In this document: piece by piece, positions 8,221 to 15,268 of the stretch | How positions within the stretch are numbered: position 1 is the stretch's first letter | Layout of the letters: every line of letters starts with the position of its first letter | NCBI GenBank assembly: GCA_002314675.1 | Contig: DCGZ01000086.1 | Span: 1 to 23,866, forward strand | Direction of reading: 5' to 3' | DNA: 23,866 nt | Source of the DNA: Fibrobacter sp. UBA1765 | GTDB taxonomy: Bacteria; Fibrobacterota; Fibrobacteria; Fibrobacterales; Fibrobacteraceae | The notes under the pieces: model-generated | Databases searched by the model: none | What the model was told of the DNA's origin: nothing | What the model saw: the letters and a program-made list of their open reading frames with translations, nothing else | Position numbers and translations under genes: made by a program

Positions 8221-9225
8221 ATGAGTAATGACGTTTCGCAGGATTTTCGCAGCATTCTTGATTCCGCAAAGCTAGTTGTAAAAAACGAACTTGACTTGAC
8301 GGAACAGGCAATGCTTGACGTGGCAAAAGCGGCCCCTACTGGCATTTCCGAACGTCTAGAGCACCTGATGCAACGCAAAGGCAAGCGCATTCGCTCCACG
8401 CTCTTAAGCCTTGTTGCAAGTTCAGGGAAAACAAGAGACACGGCAAGAATTGCACAGGCCTGCGCTGGCATTGAACTTTTGCATTTGGCAAGCCTCGTAC
8501 ATGACGATATCATTGATAGTACAGAAATGCGCCGTGGCGTAAAAACCGCACATAAGGAATGGGGCAGCCAAGTTGCCGTACTCATTGGCGATTACTTGCT
8601 TTCACAGGCAATGCGCAGCGTGATGAACGACCCGTCAAGCGACACGCCAAGAATTCTTTCTGATGCGGCAGATGCGTTGATCATCGGTGAAATTCAGGAG
8701 CTTGACAATTGCGGCGACTTTGAACTTAGCTACGATACCTACATGCAAATTATCAAGGGCAAGACGGCAGCTCTTTCTGATGCGGCAGCACGTCTTGGAG
8801 CATTGCTTGCAGGCTTCGACAAAGACCAGATTGAAAAATGCGGCAAGATGGGCGCAGACTTTGGTATCGCGTTCCAGATAATCGACGACCTGCTCGACTA
8901 CGGCTATGGAGCTAAGGACCTCGACAAGGCCAAGTTCACAGATATTGCAAACGGTCTCATGACACTCCCGATGATCTTCTATTTCGAAAAATGCAGCGAA
9001 ACTGAAAAGAACGAAATGAAGAACATGATTGCCCGCGCTTCAGAAGTAGGCATCGCAGAAAAGATTCACGGATTGTTAAACGATTCAGGAGCTTTTGAAC
9101 GCACAAAGAAAACTGCCGTCAATTTCCTTGATTCTGCAGTTGACACAGCGGAAAGCCTTCCGGACCCTACAATTTCAGAACATCTCGCTGCAATGTTTGC
9201 GGCCATGGCTGGCAGGCACTACTAA
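8221..9225 (+). CDS. ispB: Polyprenyl diphosphate synthase (IspB-like, trans-type)
   Basis: A 334-residue all-alpha trans-prenyltransferase that condenses isopentenyl diphosphate onto allylic diphosphates to make a long polyprenyl chain, probably the side chain of a respiratory quinone. The first Asp-rich motif is DDIID (95-99) with downstream RRG; the second is DDLLD (222-226) in FQIIDDLLDYG. GKRIRS (about 54-59) replaces the usual GKRxRP, and GKTAALSDAA (180-189) matches the conserved Lys-Thr loop. A small residue (Ala90) five positions before the first motif suits long-chain products; the exact length cannot be read from sequence. It begins 30 nt after gyrB without an obvious Shine-Dalgarno, and is the last gene before a strong bidirectional terminator. 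Confidence 0.9.
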   Translation: MSNDVSQDFRSILDSAKLVVKNELDLTEQAMLDVAKAAPTGISERLEHLMQRKGKRIRSTLLSLVASSGKTRDTARIAQACAGIELLHLASLVHDDIIDSTEMRRGVKTAHKEWGSQVAVLIGDYLLSQAMRSVMNDPSSDTPRILSDAADALIIGEIQELDNCGDFELSYDTYMQIIKGKTAALSDAAARLGALLAGFDKDQIEKCGKMGADFGIAFQIIDDLLDYGYGAKDLDKAKFTDIANGLMTLPMIFYFEKCSETEKNEMKNMIARASEVGIAEKIHGLLNDSGAFERTKKTAVNFLDSAVDTAESLPDPTISEHLAAMFAAMAGRHY

Positions 9226-9239
9226 TAGACTTTATAAAA

Positions 9240-9273
9240 GCAAAAAGAGGAAGGTTAACCTTCCTCTTTTTGC
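9240..9273. terminator. Perfect 34-nt palindrome, bidirectional terminator
   Basis: Two 17-nt arms with no unpaired bases between them (left arm GCAAAAAGAGGAAGGTT, right arm its exact complement). The A/T-rich bases at both ends give a U-rich tract on either strand. It sits between the convergent prenyl synthase and corA genes and can end both transcripts. Confidence 0.9.
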
Positions 9274-9328
9274 ATCTGGTTTTTCTGGATGGCCGCGCTT
9301 CGCTCGCCATGAACTATAATTAACAATC

Positions 9329-9363
9329 CTTCCGGCTCCTGACTCCTGTGCTCTGTCTTCTGT
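9329..9363. repeat. Heptad repeat block 3' of corA
   Basis: Five contiguous 7-nt units with consensus CTYCTGT on the plus strand. On the corA coding strand it reads CCTACAGAAGACAGAG shortly after the stop codon, close to the CCTACAGACGAGAG found after the LytS gene. A CGC/GCG-type imperfect hairpin (9290-9309) lies between it and the terminator palindrome. Confidence 0.65.
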
Positions 9364-9374
9364 AGGCCGCTGTA

Positions 9375-10295
9375 TCAATACTTGCCACGCTTCCAAATAA
9401 GCAGGAAGATGCTCACAGAAAGTACGCACAAAAGAATAATGAACCAGAAGCCAAGTGGACCGTTACTTAAGCCAAACGGCAATTCCACGTTCATACCAAA
9501 CAAGCTAGCGAAGAACGTCGGGAGCGAAATAGCAATCGTCACGACAGTCAAGTTCTTCATGAGCGTATTCACGTTGTTACTGATAACGCTTGCTCGGGCA
9601 TCCATCATGGACGCAAGAATGTTTGCATATATTTCAGCCTGCTGACGGCTCTGCTGGTTTTCAATGATAATATCATCAAGCAGTTCACGTTCGTTTTCGC
9701 TAAAATTCAGGGAACGGCTGAGCTGCAACTTTTTCAGCAAGGTTTCGTTACTGTTCAACGCACTTACGTAGTAAATCAAGCCCTTGTTTAGACCAAGCAT
9801 TGCGAGCAGGTACTTGTTTTCCATTGCAGTGCGAAGCTTGGTTTCAAGTTCATCATTTAAGCGATTTATAATTTTCAAATGCTCATTAAAATGATAAACG
9901 GAATAGTTCAAAAGTCTTAATACAAACGTGTTTAGGCTGTCTATTTTACCAAAGCGGCGCTCATCGCTAAACGGCATTTCATTTTCCGTCAAAAGCAGAA
10001 CCCAGTCCTTAAAAATGAATATACCGAAGGATTCTACACGGAATTGGAAATTGTCCGTTGCAGCGTAGTTTTTTGGTTTTTTAAACACGATGGTCGTAAA
10101 GTCATCATCGTATTCAATACGGGAAAGTTCGTCCGAGTCAAATGCGGATGCAATGGTATGTTCAGTGATTTCGTATTCCTTGATCAACTGACTACGCTGT
10201 TCCTGGCTAAGGGAACCCATCACGACAATGTCGGCGGCTTCTTCACTGGGTGCCGTAACGATACGGCCGGAATCAATCCTGTAATATTTCAACAT
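9375..10295 (-). CDS. corA: CorA-family magnesium/divalent cation transporter
   Basis: A 306-residue CorA-type channel for Mg2+ (possibly Co2+ or Ni2+), expected to form a pentamer in the inner membrane. A large soluble N-terminal domain (1 to about 235), rich in helices, is followed by two membrane segments near the C terminus. The signature GMN is at 267-269 in SLFGMNVELPFGL, with the usual Tyr before it replaced by Phe; the second helix ends in the basic tail KRGKY. The length is typical. The gene is convergent with the prenyl synthase gene and separated from it by the palindromic terminator. The leader upstream (10296-10540) is AT-rich without a magnesium riboswitch that I can recognise. 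Family assignment is firm; the ion is inferred. Confidence 0.92.
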   Translation of the reverse strand: MLKYYRIDSGRIVTAPSEEAADIVVMGSLSQEQRSQLIKEYEITEHTIASAFDSDELSRIEYDDDFTTIVFKKPKNYAATDNFQFRVESFGIFIFKDWVLLLTENEMPFSDERRFGKIDSLNTFVLRLLNYSVYHFNEHLKIINRLNDELETKLRTAMENKYLLAMLGLNKGLIYYVSALNSNETLLKKLQLSRSLNFSENERELLDDIIIENQQSRQQAEIYANILASMMDARASVISNNVNTLMKNLTVVTIAISLPTFFASLFGMNVELPFGLSNGPLGFWFIILLCVLSVSIFLLIWKRGKY

Positions 10296-10535
10296 AGGCG
10301 CCTACCCTATATTTTGCCACCTTTCGGCAGCTCGTTAATGTTTTCCCAGATATCCTGAGGTGCAAGCCAAATCTAGAAATTTAAGGGCAATTAAACGAGG
10401 GAAAATGCTTACAAAAACATTTAACTAAAGTGAAATAACCGTATTTTTAGAACATTTTACTTAAACTTGGCAAATGCTTTTCAAGGTTCATACATTGATA
10501 CAAAGCGCTGACCTTCCCCGCACCACAATCTACAG
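10296..10535. other. AT-rich intergenic stretch upstream of corA
   Basis: No open frame longer than about 15 codons and no repeat recognised. On the minus strand AAAATATAGG lies about 15 nt before the corA ATG and could be a -10 region. Otherwise nothing in it can be named. Confidence 0.4.
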
Positions 10536-10573
10536 CAAACAAAAACGCCCGGCATTGAAAGCCAAGGCGTTTT
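10536..10573 (-). terminator. Terminator of secDF
   Basis: Arms AAAACGCC (10542-10549) and GGCGTTTT (10566-10573), extended inside by GGC/GCC pairs with a 7-nt loop. Read on the minus strand, the stem is followed by a T-run. It lies about 75 nt after the secDF stop, with the repeat element in between. Confidence 0.8.
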
Positions 10574-10600
10574 CGAGAAGAAACATTTGAAAAAACTTTT

Positions 10601-10648
10601 CTTTCGTCTCTCGTCTGTAGCTCGCAAAGCGAGCGTTCTTTAGTCTAA
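10601..10648. repeat. Heptad plus hairpin module abutting the secDF stop codon
   Basis: Two heptads (CTTTCGT, CTCTCGT) lead into CTGTAG, then hairpin GCTCGC-AAA-GCGAGC (10620-10634), then GTTCTTTAGTCTAA up to the stop codon at 10649. On the coding strand it shares CTACAGACGAGAG exactly with the module after the LytS gene, but has a different stem that still pairs. Confidence 0.75.
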
Positions 10649-13294
10649 TTACACACCGCTCTTGAAGCGCTTGCTCCACCAGATAACGAACGGTGAGCAA
10701 ATGAACATGGAGGAGTAGGTACCAACGAAGATACCGATAACCATCACGATACCGAAGTCGCGGATGGAGGAACCGCCCATGAGAGCAAGGACTGCGCAAA
10801 CAAAGAGTGTTGTAAGGGAAGTGATGAGCGTACGGCTCAAGCACTGGTTAATGGAGCTGTTCACAAGGCTACCGAAGTTGGAGCGACCATAGAGCTTTGC
10901 GTTTTCACGGATACGGTCGAACACAACGATGGTATCGTTAACAGAGTAACCAATCATTGTAAGAAGCGATGCAATGAGTGCGCCGTCGAAGGAAAGGCCG
11001 AGAACGGAGATGCAGCCCATTACGATAACAGTGTCGTGGACAAGGCCAACGAGAGCACCGATACCGAAACCAAGGCCGAGCTTACCGAATCGGAACCAGA
11101 CGTACAAGCAGATTGCAAGCCAGGAGAGAATCACGGAAAGGATTGCATTGAAGCGGAGTTCCTTACCGATTGTAGGACCGACTTCGTCACTTGCAACGAT
11201 CATTGCAGTTTCACCGGTCTTAGCAACTGCAGCTTCAACCTTTGCCTTCATTGTAGCATCTTCGCTCTTCTTGATGCTTACCTGGTACATATTGCCGCTT
11301 GTACCATAGGAACGGATCTTGGCGTCAGCAAGGCCAGCATCAGCCATAGCCTTGTTAAGGTCATCAATATGGTTTGCGTCATCCTGGTAATTGACGGTGT
11401 AAACCTGACCACCAAGGAAGTCAATGCTCCAGTCAAAGCCGCGAACAGCCATGGAACCGACACCGACAATAATTACTGCGATAGAAACAAGAGCGAACTT
11501 ACGAGCCTTGGAAACAATAGCAAGGTTTGCTTCGTTGATTGCCTTGATGCCAGAACCAATGCTGATTGTATTGGAATCGCTCTTAGCAAGCTTGAAGTCA
11601 AAGATTGCACGGGTAACGGTCAAGGAGCAGAACAAGGATGTTGCGATACCGATCATCAATGTGAGACCGAAACCCTTGACAGAACCAGTACCAATCTTGT
11701 AGAGAATGAGAGCCGTGAGGAATGTAGTAAGGTTGGAGTCGAAAATTGCGGAGAATGCCTTTTCGTAACCCTTGGCAACAGCGGCGCGAGCCATAGAGCC
11801 AGCCTTGATTTCTTCACGGATACGTTCATAAATAATGACGTTTGCGTCAAGAGCCATACCAAGCACGAGGATAAAGCCAGCGATGCCAGGCAAGGTAAGA
11901 GTTGCATTGAACACAGAAAGAACTGCAGCAGTTACGATTGTGTTAAGCACGATACCGATGCAAGCAAGCAAGCCACCAAAGCGGTAGTAGCCGATCATGA
12001 ACACGATGCAGAGGAAGAGACCAGCAATAGCGGCTGTAAAGCCGGACTTGATGTTGTCTTCACCAAGGGTTGCACCAATGTTACGAGCTTCGATAATATT
12101 CATTGGAGCCTTGAGGGCGCCAGCGCGAAGAACAACCGCAAGGCGGTTAGCTTCAGCCATATCTTCAAGACCAGTAATCTGAGCTTCGCCGTTCGGAATA
12201 CGATCGCGGATTACCGGAGCACTAATGACCTGGTTGTCAAGAACGATAGCCATGCGCTTCTGAACGTTTGCAGCAGTAACTGCAGAGAACTGCTTAGGAC
12301 CGATGCCATCAAACTTGAGGTTAACAGCAACTTCACCAACATTCACGCCAGAGCCAACACGGTACGGGCGAGCGTCAGAAATGTTTTCACCATCCATTTC
12401 AGCACGACGCTTAAGGAGGTAGACGCGCTTTGCCTTTACACGGGAATCAGTGTTACGGCCAACCTTTTCAAGGCCAGAGCCAAGAGCAAAGGCTACATCA
12501 CGCGGAATAAGCTTCTGCACGGCTTCGTTTTCGAAAACACGCTTGATCTTTTCAATGGATTCTTCAGCAATGAAACCGCCATTGCCAAAAGAAATGAACA
12601 AGCCAGAAAGGCTCTTCGGGAGGGAAGAATCAACAGCGGCGACTTCTGCTGCAGGTGCGACCTCGGCTGCCGGAGCGGAATCCTTAGCTTCTGCTACAGG
12701 AGCAGCCTGACCAAGAAGTTCGGCATCGCTGACTTCCTTTGCAGGAGCAGCGGAATCAACCTTTGCAGAATCAGCCTTGGTAGTATCAGCGACAGCAACT
12801 TCTGCTTCTGCGCCACCCTGGCGAGAGAGGTAGTTGTCGATGAGAGTTACGACAGACTGGAACTTTTCATCTTCTGCAACAATCTTGAATTCAAGCTTTG
12901 CTGTAGAACCAACAAGTTCCTTTGCAGTGGAATCGTCGACACCGGCAAGTTCCACAACAATGCGGTTATCGCCTTGCGGAGAAATCTGCGGTTCAGAAAG
13001 ACCGAACTGGTCAACACGGTTACGGACGATTTCGAGGGACTGTTCCTGAATGTCCTTTACCTTTTCAGCTTCGAGATCCTTGTCATCGATTTCAAGCGTA
13101 ATGCTTGTACCGCCAGCAAGGTCTAGACCAAAGTTGATAGACTTTGCTGCGAGCTTCGGGTTTTCCTTTACGAAAGCCTTCTTTTCGTCGCCACTCTTGG
13201 AGTGAACCTGGATAGATGGCCATACAGTATAGCCAGCAATGAGAATAACTGCAAGAATTACAAATTCTCGCAAACCGAACATTTTTTTCTTCAT
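10649..13294 (-). CDS. secDF: Fused protein translocase subunit SecDF
   Basis: A fusion of SecD and SecF (881 residues from the ATG at 13294), the RND-like inner-membrane motor that uses the proton gradient to help pull proteins through SecYEG. SecD starts with one helix (about 8-25) and INFGLDLAGGTSITLEI, a family hallmark. A low-complexity Ala/Asp/Lys insert spans about 161-226 in the first periplasmic domain. The membrane core contains GFILVLGMALDANVIIYERI with the proton-relay Asp483. SecF begins near 586, with GFDWSIDFLGGQVYT, and ends with TMIGYSVNDTIVVFDRIREN and a final helix. I prefer the start MKKKMFGLREF to an upstream ATG at 13336 because AAGGG precedes it and the N-terminal helix follows at once. 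Fused SecDF with such an insert is common in the Bacteroidota group. Confidence 0.95.
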   Translation of the reverse strand: MKKKMFGLREFVILAVILIAGYTVWPSIQVHSKSGDEKKAFVKENPKLAAKSINFGLDLAGGTSITLEIDDKDLEAEKVKDIQEQSLEIVRNRVDQFGLSEPQISPQGDNRIVVELAGVDDSTAKELVGSTAKLEFKIVAEDEKFQSVVTLIDNYLSRQGGAEAEVAVADTTKADSAKVDSAAPAKEVSDAELLGQAAPVAEAKDSAPAAEVAPAAEVAAVDSSLPKSLSGLFISFGNGGFIAEESIEKIKRVFENEAVQKLIPRDVAFALGSGLEKVGRNTDSRVKAKRVYLLKRRAEMDGENISDARPYRVGSGVNVGEVAVNLKFDGIGPKQFSAVTAANVQKRMAIVLDNQVISAPVIRDRIPNGEAQITGLEDMAEANRLAVVLRAGALKAPMNIIEARNIGATLGEDNIKSGFTAAIAGLFLCIVFMIGYYRFGGLLACIGIVLNTIVTAAVLSVFNATLTLPGIAGFILVLGMALDANVIIYERIREEIKAGSMARAAVAKGYEKAFSAIFDSNLTTFLTALILYKIGTGSVKGFGLTLMIGIATSLFCSLTVTRAIFDFKLAKSDSNTISIGSGIKAINEANLAIVSKARKFALVSIAVIIVGVGSMAVRGFDWSIDFLGGQVYTVNYQDDANHIDDLNKAMADAGLADAKIRSYGTSGNMYQVSIKKSEDATMKAKVEAAVAKTGETAMIVASDEVGPTIGKELRFNAILSVILSWLAICLYVWFRFGKLGLGFGIGALVGLVHDTVIVMGCISVLGLSFDGALIASLLTMIGYSVNDTIVVFDRIRENAKLYGRSNFGSLVNSSINQCLSRTLITSLTTLFVCAVLALMGGSSIRDFGIVMVIGIFVGTYSSMFICSPFVIWWSKRFKSGV

Positions 13295-13333
13295 TTTGTC
13301 TTTTCCCTTAAAAAGGCATAAAAAATTCGGGGT

Positions 13334-13345
13334 CAAAGATAGTAA
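13334..13345 (-). promoter_or_regulatory. Possible -10/-7 element of secDF
   Basis: On the minus strand TTACTATCTTTG lies 40 nt before the secDF ATG and contains TATCTTTG, which fits the Bacteroidota -7 pattern TAnnTTTG. No matching upstream element is seen, because heptad repeats occupy that place. Tentative. Confidence 0.25.
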
Positions 13346-13348
13346 TTA

Positions 13349-13385
13349 GATGAGAGACGAGAGACGAAAGACGAGAGACGAGAGG
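13349..13385. repeat. Heptad repeat block upstream of secDF
   Basis: Four units AGACGAG, AGACGAA, AGACGAG, AGACGAG in strict 7-nt register (13355-13382) with partial units on both sides. The unit is the same word found in the hairpin modules after the LytS and secDF genes. Confidence 0.8.
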
Positions 13386-13457
13386 CTTTTTTCATGCTTT
13401 TTGCCGCATGATGCCGTTTTTATAACTCTAGATATATCAACAAGTTATTTATTTAAG

Positions 13458-13531
13458 GGGGAAGGCCTTCCCCTGGCTCGCACTCGCGTCGCTCCCCACC
13501 CCTTCTCCTAGGGGCACGCCCCTAAAACCCC
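13458..13531. repeat. GC-rich palindromic intergenic element
   Basis: It contains the perfect palindrome GGGGAAGGCCTTCCCC (13458-13473), a CTCGCACTCGCGTCGCTC middle, and hairpin TAGGGG-cacg-CCCCTA (13509-13524), followed by AAAACCCC. It is markedly more GC-rich than its surroundings. The build resembles dispersed intergenic palindromes; copy number cannot be seen from this window. Confidence 0.55.
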
Positions 13532-13571
13532 AACGGCCATTTTCATGTTCTTTTCACGATCTGGAGCCTGT

Positions 13572-13770
13572 TTTACGGTCTAAAACGACCAAAGTTCCGT
13601 TTTAGACCGTAACCGGCACCTACACAGCGACAATTTCAGTCACTTTTCAAGGTAAAATCTTCAAATTGTACTGATTTTCACAGCAAACGCGCCATAAAAG
13701 CGAGGTTTTACGCGTCAAGCACGACATTTTTACGGTCCAGAACAGAGAAAAGAGCCATTTAGACCGTAAA
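13572..13770. repeat. Four copies of TTACGGTC arranged as two inverted pairs
   Basis: Pair one has 15-bp perfect arms TTACGGTCTAAAACG (13573-13587) and its complement (13598-13612) with a 10-nt loop. Pair two has 9-bp arms TTTACGGTC (13729-13737) and GACCGTAAA (13762-13770) with a 24-nt loop. The second pair lies 16 nt after the GH13 stop on the minus strand. Neither hairpin is followed by a T-run on that strand, so they do not look like intrinsic terminators. The rest of 13386-13786 holds no gene I can support. Confidence 0.65.
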
Positions 13771-13786
13771 TTCAAGACAAAAAGGC

Positions 13787-15108
13787 TCAAAGCGCCACTT
13801 TTTCACCATTTTTTAGCACTCTAAAGTGCTTTGGTTCATTAGCAGCCCAGAACACCTGCAGTTCCAGCGAGCTATTTTCGCAAGCACGTCGTACAATAAA
13901 GCCATCAACCGTTGTAAAAACCTCAAATTTCCCATGTCGCAAAGCAGATTCCGAGTTCCTCAAAGCGACAAGCGCCTTAAAAAAGGCAAAATATTCCTTA
14001 TTTCGTGGTTTTAACTGTGTACCCCAGGGGAAGCAGCGTCTACAATCAGGATCCTTGCCACCTTCCATGGCAATTTCTTCACCATAATAAGAACAAACCG
14101 CCCCCGGCATAAAGAAAAGCAGCGCCGTCAGTAACTTCGAGTTTTCAAAACTGCCATTTGGCTGTGTAATCAAGCGTGTAGTATCGTGGCTGGAAAGCAA
14201 ATTAAATGGTATTCCGAAAGTATTTTCGCTAAAGTTTGCAGCAACAGCCTTGCAGAAAGCATCAGTTTCCTCAAAAGTATGCGATTCTTCAAACATAAAA
14301 TCAAGCAAAAGCCGCCTGAGCATGTAGTTCATTACACCGTCAAACTGGTCGCCCTGCAACCAACGGGCTGGCGGATCCCAAATTTCACCCACAATGTAGG
14401 CATCCGGATTTATAGACTTTACGCGAATTCTGAACTCCTGCCAAAAGCTATCGTCATCAATTTCATTAGGAACGTCCAGACGCCAGCCGTCAATGCCACG
14501 CTTAACCCAGTACTCGCCCACGCTAAAAAGGAACTCGCGCACTTCAGGGTTATCCGTATTGAACTTTGGAAGCGCAGGCATGTCCCACCAGCACTTATAA
14601 TTCGGCTTGCCGCTATACGCCTTGATCGGATAGGACTCCACATGGAACCAGTCTTTGTAAGGAGAATCCGGTCCAAGTTCCATCAAGCTATTAAACTGGA
14701 AAAAACCGCGCGAACAATGGTTAAAGACGCCATCGAGAATGACGCGAAAACCTTTCTTGTGCGTCTCCCGAACCAGAGCATCAAATTCCGCATCATCGCC
14801 AAGAACCGGGTCTATCTTGAAATAGTCATAGGTATGATAGCGGTGGTTGCTATTGCTTGCAAAGATCGGGCAAAAGTATAGAGCATTAAAGCCAAGATCT
14901 TTTAAATAATCCAGGTGTTCACGAACGCCAGCAAGGTTTCCGCCGCACATATTGCTACGCGTGGGCCTTGCCCCCCACTCATCAAAAACGCCTACAGCAC
15001 TGTAGCTTTTGAACGCGCAAAACGGTCAGGAAAGATTTGATAGAAAATTGCATCTCGCACCCATTCCGGTGCCGGGAATCGAACATCGCATTGCACGGTA
15101 GTTAACAT
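13787..15108 (-). pseudogene. GH13 alpha-amylase-family glycosidase, interrupted by a frameshift
   Basis: A GH13 enzyme acting on alpha-glucans or maltodextrins. The N terminus is read from the ATG at 15108: VRDAIFYQIFPDRFARSK, then a stop at 14992-14994. The adjacent frame continues without interruption as YSAVGVFDEWGARPTRSNMC and on through the whole catalytic domain to 13787. Adding one A to the A4 run at 15007-15010 (minus strand) joins the frames into a 440-residue protein. All catalytic regions are intact: DGVFNH; GIDGWRLD with nucleophile Asp212; VGEIWD with acid Glu242; SSHDTTR with Asp309 (corrected numbering). So the gene may be recently broken, a homopolymer sequencing error, or translated by frameshifting. 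The next gene upstream is MalQ, also acting on alpha-glucans. An internal start at 14950 would lack the first (beta/alpha)8-barrel strand. Confidence 0.85.
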
Positions 15109-15210
15109 AAAACATTCCAGCTTGGAAGAATCATGTATTAAAATAAGTTATGAAATCACAAAAAGCTTTTTCGGCAACAAAATGTAAGCTATTAAGATGT
15201 ATGGTATCGA

Positions 15211-15253
15211 AAAAAAACGCCCACGCAATTTAACTTGCGTGGGCATTTTTTTC
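15211..15253. terminator. Terminator after malQ, usable on both strands
   Basis: Perfect 10-bp stem GCCCACGCAA / TTGCGTGGGC (15219-15228 and 15235-15244) with a 6-nt loop, flanked by A7 on the left and T7 on the right. On the minus strand it ends the malQ transcript, 25 nt after the stop, which separates malQ from GH13. Confidence 0.9.
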
Positions 15254-15268
15254 GACATCTATCTACAA

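Noticed and set aside
10296..10540. Magnesium riboswitch upstream of corA
   Set aside because: No recognisable M-box or ykoK-type structure could be traced by eye; the stretch is simply AT-rich.
11036..13126. Very long open frame on the strand opposite secDF (and similar ones opposite ctpA, gyrB, malQ and the solute-binding lipoprotein)
   Set aside because: They follow from the codon bias of the real gene on the other strand; the translations are Cys/His-rich without recognisable domains, while the opposite frames are clear known proteins.
13729..13770. Hairpin after GH13 as an intrinsic terminator
   Set aside because: The 24-nt loop and lack of a following T-run on the minus strand do not fit.
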